The notes under the pieces were generated by a model. It did not search any database, was not told the origin of the DNA, and saw nothing but the letters and a program-made list of their open reading frames with translations. Both the position numbers and the translations under genes were made by a program. Below are positions 1 through 7,722 of a DNA stretch of 46,529 nucleotides, one piece after another. The stretch is from Rhodanobacter lindaniclasticus (GTDB lineage: Bacteria; Pseudomonadota; Gammaproteobacteria; Xanthomonadales; Rhodanobacteraceae): the NCBI RefSeq assembly GCF_004799035.1, contig NZ_MWIO01000058.1:1-46529 (forward strand), in the 5' to 3' direction. Position 1 is the stretch's first letter, and each line of letters opens with the position of its first letter.

Positions 1-1
1 T

Positions 2-115
2 TGTCCGCAGATTCATATGTCTATAAAAGCCAGACACCATCAATTCCGCACCCCGCTGGAGGTTTACAACGACCACCTCAGACTGGCTGAGGCAGAAGCA
101 GGAACGATTCACTGA
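2..115 (+). CDS. C-terminal end of an unidentified ORF, possibly transposase-like
   Basis: An open frame enters from the left edge and stops with TGA at 113-115, giving 37 residues whose tail reads RTPLEVYNDHLRLAEAEAG. A basic stretch followed by R-T-P-x-E-V-Y/F resembles the C-terminus of some DDE transposases (IS30-like 'TP.EVF'), but the piece is too short to assign a family. Its base composition is somewhat more AT-rich than the rest of the window. It may equally be the end of an ordinary gene or chance. Confidence 0.3.
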   Translation, partial: CPQIHMSIKARHHQFRTPLEVYNDHLRLAEAEAGTIH

Positions 116-262
116 TCATGTTGCACGTGGACCTTGAAACCGCCCTTATTAATTACCCCCGTCCCCTTATTGGCGCGCCGGCACCGATCCACTGGCTAGG
201 TGCACCCAGAGCATGACCGGCGACAGGCTATGGGCCGGAATCGACCCCAAGCGGACATCGCG
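116..262. other. Spacer between the edge ORF and argP
   Basis: About 150 bases with no supportable gene. It contains an AT-rich patch near 149-160 followed by an 8-base palindrome GGCGCGCC. No clear terminator for argP is visible. Confidence 0.4.
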
Positions 263-1153
263 CTAGGTTCTTAGGGCGACGCCTGCCGCCTCACGCAGCG
301 CGTGTCCCACGTTCTCCAGCGTTTCCGAGTGCACAGCTGCAAACTGCCAGTAGAGGGGTACGTCGAGTCAGCGCTTGCCATCTAGAACCACGACACGTTT
401 CGCTTTCACCGCGGGAGCTATCAAGGTTTCTGGCGCCAGGCACCACCCCAGTTCGAGTGCGGCGGCGTCGACGAAACCGGTCGACGTCGGAAGATAATGG
501 ACGGGCGGCGAAACACGGGCTCGCGTGATCTGACGAATGAAGCGCCACTGCAGCTCATCCTTTCGGTTGAACACGATCAAAGGCGCTCTATTCAAGGCTT
601 CCGCATGAAGGCCCTGAGCGAAATGCCGATCAGCAAAGGCTGGAGAGGCTATCGGGTAGTACCGCATCGCCCCAAGGGTATACACGTTGCACCCCTGAAC
701 GGGCCGCGCCTGACCGGTGACGGCGCCCAATACCGATCCGTCGCGCAACATCTCTTGGGTGTGGTCCTGGTCGTCTACCCGGACATCGAACAGGTAGCCG
801 TAGCGGCGATGAAGCGTGGCCAGCCCACCGAGGAACCAGGTCTGCAGCGAGTCATCATTGACGGCGATCGCTACCGCGCGAGGCGCGGCCTCGCTGGTCG
901 GCAGAAAGTCGGCCAAGGCTTCGGCCTCGAGGGCCTGCATCGGACGCAGACGACGCAAGAGCCGCTCTCCCGCCGGCGTCGCCCGGCAAGGGGTCTGACG
1001 TACGACCAACGCCTGACCGAGACGGTCTTCTAGCGCCTTGATGCGCTGGGAGACCGCAGATGGCGTGACGGACAAGCGCCTGGCAGCCGCGTCGAAGCTG
1101 CCTTCTTCAAGCACCGCAGCGAAGGCGGCGAGTTGGGGATGCAGTAGATCCAT
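263..1153 (-). pseudogene. argP: LysR-family regulator ArgP interrupted by an in-frame TGA
   Basis: This is a LysR-type regulator of the ArgP/IciA group, which controls the arginine/lysine exporter argO. The N-terminal winged HTH is clear (residues about 1-60, with TPSAVSQRIKALEDRLGQ), followed by a substrate-binding domain. The frame stops at TGA (368-370) after 261 residues. Reading through it, the same frame continues for 34 residues (LDVPLYWQFAAVHSETLENV...) to a TAG at 263-265. That tail matches the C-terminal LYW region of E. coli ArgP (recalled, 297 aa), and the read-through length is 296 aa. A single base change (TGG, or CGA, to TGA) or a sequencing error therefore explains the gene. 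The lost segment is the end of the effector domain, so the 261-residue product may be unstable or unresponsive. It diverges from argO. An AAAGGG at 1166-1171 is the likely ribosome site. Confidence 0.85.
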
Positions 1154-1183
1154 CGGTAGCCCTTTGAATCAGTTTTTCTAACG

Positions 1184-1195
1184 ATTCTATAGAAT
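1184..1195. promoter_or_regulatory. Candidate ArgP operator in the argP/argO intergenic region
   Basis: ATTCTATAGAAT is a perfect 12-base palindrome in an AT-rich patch of the 106-bp divergent spacer. LysR-type sites are short interrupted dyads (T-N11-A type) between the regulator and its target, which fits. The assignment is by position and symmetry only. Confidence 0.45.
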
Positions 1196-1259
1196 TATTA
1201 GCTGGGCTTCCGGCGGCCGCGACCCCAATCTAACGCCATTCTCGCCTGAGGACTCATCT

Positions 1260-1877
1260 ATGTATTTCGCACCGGCGCTCGCCGGCTTCATCGCCAGCGC
1301 GGGCCTGATCGTCGCTATCGGCTCGCAGAACGCCTTCGTGCTCAGGCAGGGGCTGTTGCAAAGGAACGTCGGGCTCGTGGTGGCCACCTGCGCACTGGGC
1401 GACATCGCCCTGATCAGCTGCGGCGTCGCCGGGGTTGGTGCGCTCGTGCGGGAATGGCCTGCGCTTCTGGGCGCGCTGCGTTTCGGCGGTGCCCTGTTCT
1501 TGACGGTTTATGGCGTGATGGCGGCCAAGCGCGCCTGGCGAGGTTCGGGAGGCTTGGCGCCTGGCGTGGAGGGGGAGAAGAGCGGGTGGCTGGTGCTGCT
1601 TGCCTGTCTGGCCTTCACCTTCCTCAACCCGCATGTGTACCTGGATACCATGATCCTGCTGGGCAGCCTGTCCACCCGGTATCCCGGCGGCACTCAGTGG
1701 GCGTTTGCGGTCGGTGCATGCATTGCCAGCGTGACCTGGTTTTCCACGCTCGGCTATGGCTCGCGCCTTCTGCTGCCGGTCTTTCGCAATCCGATGGCTT
1801 GGCGAGCGCTCGACGCCCTCGTCGCTGTATTCATGATTTCGCTGGCGTTGCTGCTTCTTGCGCATCCGCTCAACTGA
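1260..1877 (+). CDS. argO: LysE/ArgO-family basic amino-acid exporter
   Basis: A 205-residue inner-membrane protein of the LysE superfamily that exports arginine and/or lysine. The start MYFAPALAGFIASAGLIVAI leads into the family motif GSQNAFVLRQGL (about residues 21-32). Roughly six hydrophobic segments follow, and the length is typical. A GAGGA at 1248-1252 lies 7 bases before the ATG, which supports the start. It is transcribed away from argP, its usual activator, with a palindromic site between them. Because argP carries a stop codon here, control of this exporter may be altered. The gene itself looks intact. Confidence 0.88.
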   Translation: MYFAPALAGFIASAGLIVAIGSQNAFVLRQGLLQRNVGLVVATCALGDIALISCGVAGVGALVREWPALLGALRFGGALFLTVYGVMAAKRAWRGSGGLAPGVEGEKSGWLVLLACLAFTFLNPHVYLDTMILLGSLSTRYPGGTQWAFAVGACIASVTWFSTLGYGSRLLLPVFRNPMAWRALDALVAVFMISLALLLLAHPLN

Positions 1878-1975
1878 ACGACCGCACGGTCTGCCCGGGA
1901 GTCCACATGTACCTTCCCTCTCTCTTAGCAGAATCCAGGCCCGAAGAGCTCCGGCGGATCATCCACGAGAAAAAA

Positions 1976-2053
1976 GGTGTCAGGGACAATTCAAAGAAAA
2001 GGTGTCAGGAACAATTCGTGGCCACCCGCCACAGGAAAGCTGTCCCCGACACC
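1976..2053. repeat. Short repeat cluster: two direct copies and one inverted copy of a GGTGTCAGGRACA unit
   Basis: GGTGTCAGGGACAATTC occurs at 1976-1992 and GGTGTCAGGAACAATTC at 2001-2017, 25 bp apart, each preceded by AAAA. TGTCCCCGACACC at 2041-2053 is the inverted form, matching 12 of 13 bases of copy 1. The cluster fills the gap between the convergent argO and M1 peptidase genes. It resembles a REP-type extragenic palindromic unit and could fold into a stem-loop. No REP-associated transposase is present in the window. Confidence 0.6.
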
Positions 2054-2063
2054 ATGGTTCCGC

Positions 2064-4037
2064 TCACGGCATCGCGAAGCTGTTGTTGCCGCGATCGCTG
2101 TCGGGCAGCGCCAACGCCGGGTCGAGCGTGGCGGATTTCAGCTTGCGCGTGCCGTCGACGTGGATCGCGTAGCTGCGGTGCTGCATCCAGGTTTCCCACG
2201 GTACGCGCACGTCCTGCTTGCTGCCGTCGTCGTAGACGAGTTGCAGCGTGGCGGGCAGCACCAACTGGTCGAGGTTGGCCACCGTGATGTCGACGCCCTT
2301 GTGGTAGTCGCCGTTGGTGTAGGCGGCTTTCTGCACGGCCATGTCGAACTGCCAGTTGTGCTCGTACCAGCCGCGCCAGAACCAGCCCAGGTCTCCGCCG
2401 GTGTCGCTTTCCATGAAGCGGAAGAAGTCGGACGGGCTGGGGTGTTTGTAGGACCAGGTGGCGATGTAGCGACGGAAGGCGGGGTCGAAGCGTTCCGGGC
2501 CGATGATCTCCTCGCGCAGCAGCACCAGGCCGAAGGCGGCCTTGAAGTAGGTGATCGGGTGACGGTATTTCTCCGGGATCGCGTCGGCCAGGGTCATCGG
2601 CGGCGGCGCGGCGGCATCCTTCAGGATGGCGGCGATCTGCTCGGCCGGGGCGCCCTTGCCGGGGGCGTATTCGCTGTCGCGCTTGGGCGCGTACTTGCCG
2701 CCGTCGAAGGCCTCGGCCTCGTACACGTCGACGAAGGTGTTGAAGCCTTCGTCCATCCACGCATCGCGCCGCTCGTTGCTGCCCACCACCATCGGGAACC
2801 AGGTGTGGCCGATTTCGTGCGCGATCAGCATGCGCAGGACGGCGCCGGCGGCCTTCTTGTGGTCGAAGGTGATGCCCGGGTATTCCATACCGCCGGCGGT
2901 GCCGGCTTCGTTGATGGCGACCGGATACGGGTACGGTGAGTAGGTGCGCGAGAAGAACTCGACCGACTGCTTCAGATCCTGCGTGGCCACGCCCCAGGCC
3001 TTGTCGCCGGCGCTTTCCACCGGGTAGGCCGACATCGCCAGCGCGGTCTTGCCGTCGGGCAGGTTGATGCGCGCGGCATCCCAGATGTACGCCGTGGAGG
3101 CGCCGAAGGCCACGTCGCGGCTGTTCTTCATGGCGAAGTGCCAGGTCAGCGTGCCGCCCTGTTTCGGGCGGCTGGCCGGGTCGCCGACTTCGGCAGCGCT
3201 GCGGATCGTCACGGTGGCGTCGCTGTGGCGGGCCTGGTCGAGGCGCTTGCGCTCGGTGGCGGTCAGCACGTCCTGCGGGTTGAGCAGTTCGCCGGAGCCG
3301 ACCACGAGCATGTCCGAGGGCACGGTGACGCGATAGTCGAAGTCGCCGTATTCGAGGTAGAACTCGCTGTTGAGGTAGGGCTGGGTGTCCCAGCCGCGCA
3401 GGTCGTCATAGACGGCCATGCGCGGATACCACTGCGCCATCTCGAAGATGTCGCCCTGCCGGTTCGCGTTGACGTCGGTGCGCCCGCCGAACTCGCCGGG
3501 CACGGTGTAATCCCAGCTGACGTGCAGCTTGAGCCGGCCGCCGTGGCCCTTGAGCGCGGTGGGCAGGGTGACCTGCATGCGGGTGTCGCTGACGACCCAG
3601 TGCGCCTTCCGCCGGTGGCCGCCGGCGTCCTCCACCTCGACCGAGCGGATGTGCTCGCCGCTGGTGAACTCGGTGGGGAACTTGCCGCCGCCGAACGCGC
3701 CGCGGGCGTCCTTGCGATAGCGGTTCTGTTCGACCTGCAGCCACAGCACGTCCAGCGTGTCGGGGCTGTGGTTGGTGTAGGTGATCACTTCGCTGCCGCT
3801 GAGCTTGCGCGTCGACGGCTCCAGCGTCGCCTCGATGCGGTAATCGGCGCGGTTCTGCCAGAACGCCGGGCCGGGCCTGCCGCTGGCATCGCGCATGGCG
3901 TTGGCCGGCTGCGGGTAGGTATAGGGCGCGAAGGTCTGCAGCGGGTCGTACGTGGCGTGCGCGTGGTCGGCGGCGAGGGCCGGCAGCGCCAGCAGGGCGG
4001 CGAGCGTGGCGGCGAGGGTGCAGGTGAACTTGTTCAT
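2064..4037 (-). CDS. Exported M1-family zinc metallopeptidase
   Basis: A 657-residue aminopeptidase-type M1 enzyme. The start chosen is MNKFTCTLAATLAALLALPA because it gives a clean Sec signal peptide ending ALAA and forms an ATGA overlap with the upstream epimerase; the longer upstream frame has no protein-like character. The N-terminal beta-rich domain is followed by GGMEYPG, equivalent to the substrate-binding GxMEN loop. The zinc site is HEIGH at 407-411 with the third ligand at E430 (HExxH-18-E). The protein is expected in the periplasm or outside the cell, trimming peptides. It is the last gene of the operon MFS-kinase-epimerase-peptidase, an unusual partner for sugar genes; the opposite GH92 mannosidase suggests a role on glycoproteins or glycopeptides (inference). 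All catalytic residues are present. Confidence 0.9.
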   Translation of the reverse strand: MNKFTCTLAATLAALLALPALAADHAHATYDPLQTFAPYTYPQPANAMRDASGRPGPAFWQNRADYRIEATLEPSTRKLSGSEVITYTNHSPDTLDVLWLQVEQNRYRKDARGAFGGGKFPTEFTSGEHIRSVEVEDAGGHRRKAHWVVSDTRMQVTLPTALKGHGGRLKLHVSWDYTVPGEFGGRTDVNANRQGDIFEMAQWYPRMAVYDDLRGWDTQPYLNSEFYLEYGDFDYRVTVPSDMLVVGSGELLNPQDVLTATERKRLDQARHSDATVTIRSAAEVGDPASRPKQGGTLTWHFAMKNSRDVAFGASTAYIWDAARINLPDGKTALAMSAYPVESAGDKAWGVATQDLKQSVEFFSRTYSPYPYPVAINEAGTAGGMEYPGITFDHKKAAGAVLRMLIAHEIGHTWFPMVVGSNERRDAWMDEGFNTFVDVYEAEAFDGGKYAPKRDSEYAPGKGAPAEQIAAILKDAAAPPPMTLADAIPEKYRHPITYFKAAFGLVLLREEIIGPERFDPAFRRYIATWSYKHPSPSDFFRFMESDTGGDLGWFWRGWYEHNWQFDMAVQKAAYTNGDYHKGVDITVANLDQLVLPATLQLVYDDGSKQDVRVPWETWMQHRSYAIHVDGTRKLKSATLDPALALPDSDRGNNSFAMP

Positions 4038-5269
4038 GCGCGGCCTTGGGAGGGGGATGGGGTCGGTCCGCTGCGACGACGCAGCGCCAGCAGTTCGTGA
4101 CATGCGCCCATGGTGTGATAGTCGGTCTTGCCGGCCGGGCTCTTTTCGTCGCTGATCTTGCGGTTGTCCGGGGAGAGGATGCGGTACCAGGCGCCGTGCC
4201 GGTGATCCACGAAATGCTCCCACGCGTAGCTCCACAGGCGCCTGTACCAGTCGTCATGGACCGCCTCGCCGGTGCGCGCGTGCAGCAGGGCGGCGGCGGC
4301 CAGCGATTCGGCCTGCACCCAGAAATATTTTTCGCCGTCGCAGATGCTGCCATCCGGTGCGAAGCCGTAGCAGATGCCGCCGTGTTCATCGTCCCACGCA
4401 TGGGCCAGGGCGCGGTCGAACAGTTCCTTCGCGCGCGGCAGCAGCCAGTCCTGCGGCGTGCCGCGTGCGGCCAGCAGCGGCTCCATGATCAGCAGCAGCT
4501 TGGCCCATTCGGTCTGGTGGCCGGGCTGGAAGCCCCAGGGCTTGAACAGGTTCTTCGGATCGTCCCGGTTGAAATCCGGGTCGATATTCCAGTGGCGGTC
4601 GTAGTGCTCCCAGACCAGGCCGCCGGCCTTGGCGGCCTGGTCGCGGGTCATGCGGTCGGCGAGGGTGAACGCGCGGTCGAGGTAGCGCGGTTCGTGGGTG
4701 GCTTGGTACGCGGCGAGCATTGCCTCGCACATGTGCATGTTGGCGTTCTGGCCGCGGTAGTCGCTGAAATGCCAGTCGGCATCGGCCTCGTCGCGGTACA
4801 GCCGCGCGTCGGCCTCCCAGTAGCGCTGTTCGAGCAGGTCCCAGGTTTCGTCCATCCAGCCGCGGGCGTCGTCGATGCCGGCCTTCAGCGCGGTGGCGTA
4901 GGCCAGCAGCACGAAGGCGACGCCGTAGGCCTGGTTGGAACTGTCTTCCGGCCGGCTGTCGCGGATGGTCCAGTGGTAGCCGCCGTTGGCGCGGTTGCGA
5001 TGGACCTCGCGCAGGTAGCGCAGGCCGTGCCGCGTGGCCTCCAGGTATTCGGGATTGCCGAAGGCCAGCCATGCCATCGCGTAGTTGAAGACGAAGCGCG
5101 TGCTGCTGACCAGGTGGCGATGGCTGCGGTCGTAGATCGTGCCGTCGTCCTTGAAATAGTGGAAGAAGCCGCCGGCCGGATCGATCGCGCGAGGGTGGTA
5201 GAACGCCATCGTCTGCGCGATGTGGCTGCGCAGGAAGTCGGGCGAGCGGAAATCGGGGGCGGCAGTCAT
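4034..5269 (-). CDS. AGE-family epimerase/isomerase, probably mannose isomerase
   Basis: A 411-residue protein of the N-acylglucosamine 2-epimerase (AGE) superfamily, an (alpha/alpha)6 barrel. Members interconvert GlcNAc/ManNAc, or mannose/fructose, or epimerise mannobiose. Visible family features include GGFFHYFKDDG near residue 33, GGYHW, QNANMHMCEAMLAAY (about 173-187), FQPGHQTEWAKLLL and the C-terminal DYHTMGACHELL with its conserved histidine. There is no signal peptide, so it is cytoplasmic. It overlaps the kinase upstream by 4 bp and the peptidase downstream by 4 bp. Beside a fructokinase-like PfkB enzyme and a mannosidase, the best guess is D-mannose to D-fructose isomerisation. The family alone does not settle substrate. 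Confidence 0.85.
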   Translation of the reverse strand: MTAAPDFRSPDFLRSHIAQTMAFYHPRAIDPAGGFFHYFKDDGTIYDRSHRHLVSSTRFVFNYAMAWLAFGNPEYLEATRHGLRYLREVHRNRANGGYHWTIRDSRPEDSSNQAYGVAFVLLAYATALKAGIDDARGWMDETWDLLEQRYWEADARLYRDEADADWHFSDYRGQNANMHMCEAMLAAYQATHEPRYLDRAFTLADRMTRDQAAKAGGLVWEHYDRHWNIDPDFNRDDPKNLFKPWGFQPGHQTEWAKLLLIMEPLLAARGTPQDWLLPRAKELFDRALAHAWDDEHGGICYGFAPDGSICDGEKYFWVQAESLAAAALLHARTGEAVHDDWYRRLWSYAWEHFVDHRHGAWYRILSPDNRKISDEKSPAGKTDYHTMGACHELLALRRRSGPTPSPSQGRA

Positions 5270-6261
5270 GCCTGCTTCTCCATGAAGTCGAGCACCTCGG
5301 CGTCACTGGGCATGGCGGCGAACGAGCCCTGGCGGGTGACCGTGAGCGCGCCGCAGGCGGCGGCGAAGCGCAGCATCGCGTGCAGGCGCGGCAACTGGCT
5401 CACCAGGTGGTCGAGCCGGTCGGACGTGGCATCGAGTTCGGCCAGGCGGCACAGCAGGCCGCCGACGAAGGCGTCGCCCGCGGCGGTGCTGTCGACCACC
5501 GTCACCGCGTAGCCTGGCAATTCCCCTTCGGCATCGGGATGGAACCAGCGCATGGGCCGCGCGCCGTCGGTGACCACCAGCAGCCGGGCGCGGCCGCGCC
5601 ACAGGCGGTCCAGCGCTGCCTCCTCGCCATCCTGCGCGAGCCAGGCGAATTCCTCGGCCGAGAGTTTCACCACGTCGGCCAGGTGCAGCGCGGGCCACAC
5701 CCGCGGCAGCGGATCGACGCCGGCCGGCCACAGTGCCGGGCGCAGGTTGAGATCCATGCTGACCAGCGCGCCGGCGCCGTGCGCGCGCTGCATGCCTTCA
5801 CGGGTGGCGTCGGCAATGGCCGGCTCGGTCAGGCAGTTGGAGCACACGTGGAACACGGCCACGTCGTCGAACGCGCCGGCGCGGAAATCGACGGCACGGA
5901 ATTGCAGGTCGGCGGTGCGCTCGCGGTGGAAGATGAAGCTGCGCTCGCCCGCCGCATCCAGCGTGACCAGCGCGAGTGCGGTGGGCGCGTCGGCCGTGCG
6001 CAGCACGTCCGCGGTGCCCACGCCGGCGCGTTGCAGGTCGGCCAGCAGGAAATCGCCGAAGCGGTCGGTGGACAGCATGCCGGCAAAGCGCGCGTTGCCG
6101 CCCAGGCGCGCCACCGCCACCGCCACGTTCGCCGGCGCGCCACCGGCGAACGGAACGAAGCTCGCGGCGAAACCGTGCGCGTCGAGGCCGCTGGCATGCA
6201 GGTCGATCAGCGCCTCGCCGAAGCAGAGGATCGGGCGGGGTGGAGCGAGCTCAGTCGACAC
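5266..6261 (-). CDS. PfkB-family sugar kinase, probably fructokinase
   Basis: A 331-residue ribokinase-fold kinase. The N-terminal signature GGAPANVAVAVARLGG (about 40-55) binds sugar, and DSTAAGDAFVGG near the C-terminus carries the catalytic base D263 and anion hole. The start PILCFGEALIDLH is typical of bacterial fructokinases. It overlaps the transporter by 11 bp and the epimerase by 4 bp, so the four genes look translationally coupled. Phosphorylating fructose released by the epimerase would give fructose-6-phosphate for glycolysis. Another sugar such as mannose cannot be excluded from sequence. Confidence 0.87.
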   Translation of the reverse strand: MSTELAPPRPILCFGEALIDLHASGLDAHGFAASFVPFAGGAPANVAVAVARLGGNARFAGMLSTDRFGDFLLADLQRAGVGTADVLRTADAPTALALVTLDAAGERSFIFHRERTADLQFRAVDFRAGAFDDVAVFHVCSNCLTEPAIADATREGMQRAHGAGALVSMDLNLRPALWPAGVDPLPRVWPALHLADVVKLSAEEFAWLAQDGEEAALDRLWRGRARLLVVTDGARPMRWFHPDAEGELPGYAVTVVDSTAAGDAFVGGLLCRLAELDATSDRLDHLVSQLPRLHAMLRFAAACGALTVTRQGSFAAMPSDAEVLDFMEKQA

Positions 6262-7567
6262 TGCTGCGGATCTTCGAGCCGCTGACGCCGTAGAACACGA
6301 TGTACAGGTAGCACAGCAGCGGCAGCACGAACGCGTGCTGCAGGCCGATGTGATCGGCCAGCACGCCCTGCAGTTGCGGAATGACCGCGCCGCCGACGAT
6401 GGCCATGATCAGCAGGCTCGACGCCTTGCTGGTCATCGGCCCCAGCCGCTCGATGCCGAGCGCGAAGATGGTCGGGAACATGATCGAGTTGAACAGGCCG
6501 ATCGCGATGATGCTGTACATCGCCGTGGTGCCGGTGCTCAGCATGGTGGTCAGCACCAGCAGCGCGTTGATCGCGGCGAACGCGGCCAGCAACTTGCGCG
6601 GCGAGATCCGGGCCATCAAGGCCGAGCCGACGAAGCGGCCGAGCATGGCGCCGCCCCAGTACCACGAGACGTACTTCGCCGCCTCCTGCTCGCTCATGTG
6701 GCCGATGTCGGGCATCGACAGGTAGTTGACCATGAAGCTGCCGATCGACACCTCGGCGCCGACGTAGAAGAAGATGCCCAGCACGCCGAACAGCACGTGC
6801 GGATGGCGCAGCACGTCGGCGAAGCCGTGGCGGGCGTGGTCGTCCTTGTCGGTGGACTCGGTCAGGGCCGGCAGCCGGAACATCCACACGAACAGCGCCA
6901 GCAGGAACAGCACCACCGCCAGCCCGATGTACGGGAACTGCACCGCCTGCGCCTGCTGGGTGTCGTAGAGCAGGCGTTGCGCCGGTTCCAGCGCGGCGAG
7001 TTCGTCCGGGCTCTTGACCACGTTGGAGAGGATCAGCAGGCCGCCGAACAGCGGCGCCAGCGTGGTGCCCAGCGAGTTCAGCGCCTGCGCCAGGGTCAGG
7101 CGGCTGGAGCTGGTCTTCTCCGGGCCGAGCAGGGCCACGTACGGATTGGCGGCCACCTGCAGCACGGTGATGCCGGTGGCCAGCACGAACAGCGCGCCGA
7201 GAAAGGCGGAGTAAAGATGCAGCGCCGCGGCCGGCCAGAAGCCCAGCGCGCCGATGCCGGCGATCGCCAGCCCGGCCACGATGCCCTTCTTGTAGCCGAG
7301 TGCCGCGACCATGCGCCCGGCCGGCATGCCCATCAGGAAATACGCGCCGAAAAAGGTGAACTGCACCAGGATCGCCTGGGCGTAGTTGAGCTGGAAGATC
7401 GACTTCAGGTGCGGGATCAGGATGTCGTTGAGGCAGGTCAGGAAGCCCCACATGAAGAAGATCGTGGTGAGCACGCCCAGCGCCAGCCAGCTGCTGGTGT
7501 AGGGCTCCCGGGGGGCGCCGTGATCCGGCGCGGAGCGGACGGGAAGGGGCGTAGCGGCATGGGCCAT
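6251..7567 (-). CDS. FucP/GluP-type sugar:H+ symporter (MFS)
   Basis: A 438-residue inner-membrane transporter of the fucose/glucose-galactose branch of the major facilitator superfamily. After a short hydrophilic N-terminus the sequence reads FFMWGFLTCLNDILIPHLK (about residues 38-56), the hallmark of this branch, followed by around twelve hydrophobic segments. PGRMVAALGYKKG is the loop between segments 2 and 3. It is the first gene of the minus-strand operon and diverges from the GH92 mannosidase across a 155-bp promoter region that holds a LacI-type operator. Mannose or a related hexose is the likely cargo, judged from neighbours. Confidence 0.88.
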   Translation of the reverse strand: MAHAATPLPVRSAPDHGAPREPYTSSWLALGVLTTIFFMWGFLTCLNDILIPHLKSIFQLNYAQAILVQFTFFGAYFLMGMPAGRMVAALGYKKGIVAGLAIAGIGALGFWPAAALHLYSAFLGALFVLATGITVLQVAANPYVALLGPEKTSSSRLTLAQALNSLGTTLAPLFGGLLILSNVVKSPDELAALEPAQRLLYDTQQAQAVQFPYIGLAVVLFLLALFVWMFRLPALTESTDKDDHARHGFADVLRHPHVLFGVLGIFFYVGAEVSIGSFMVNYLSMPDIGHMSEQEAAKYVSWYWGGAMLGRFVGSALMARISPRKLLAAFAAINALLVLTTMLSTGTTAMYSIIAIGLFNSIMFPTIFALGIERLGPMTSKASSLLIMAIVGGAVIPQLQGVLADHIGLQHAFVLPLLCYLYIVFYGVSGSKIRSSVD

Positions 7568-7629
7568 GGCGATTCCGGTGCAGGAGACAGTCGGGTGCGT
7601 GTCGCCTGACGGGCGGGCAACCGCGCCAA

Positions 7630-7643
7630 TGTAACCGTTTCCA
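7630..7643. promoter_or_regulatory. Candidate LacI-family operator between the MFS transporter and GH92 genes
   Basis: TGTAACCGTTTCCA fits the general LacI-family operator pattern TGWNANCGNTNWCA at 13 of 14 positions, with the CG centre. It lies in the 155-bp divergent spacer, where one repressor could control both directions. No regulator gene is adjacent; the nearest LacI-type gene is at 25200. Confidence 0.5.
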
Positions 7644-7722
7644 CGCTCGCACCGGTCACGCGCTGCAACATGTCTTCGCGGGATGTTACTTTGCCCGCTT
7701 GCCCGCCTCCCCCGAGATTGCC

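Noticed and set aside
2005..2760. Long frame on the minus strand inside the M1 peptidase gene
   Set aside because: Arg/Pro/Gly-rich translation in a shifted frame of a gene with clear catalytic motifs; typical shadow frame of GC-rich DNA.
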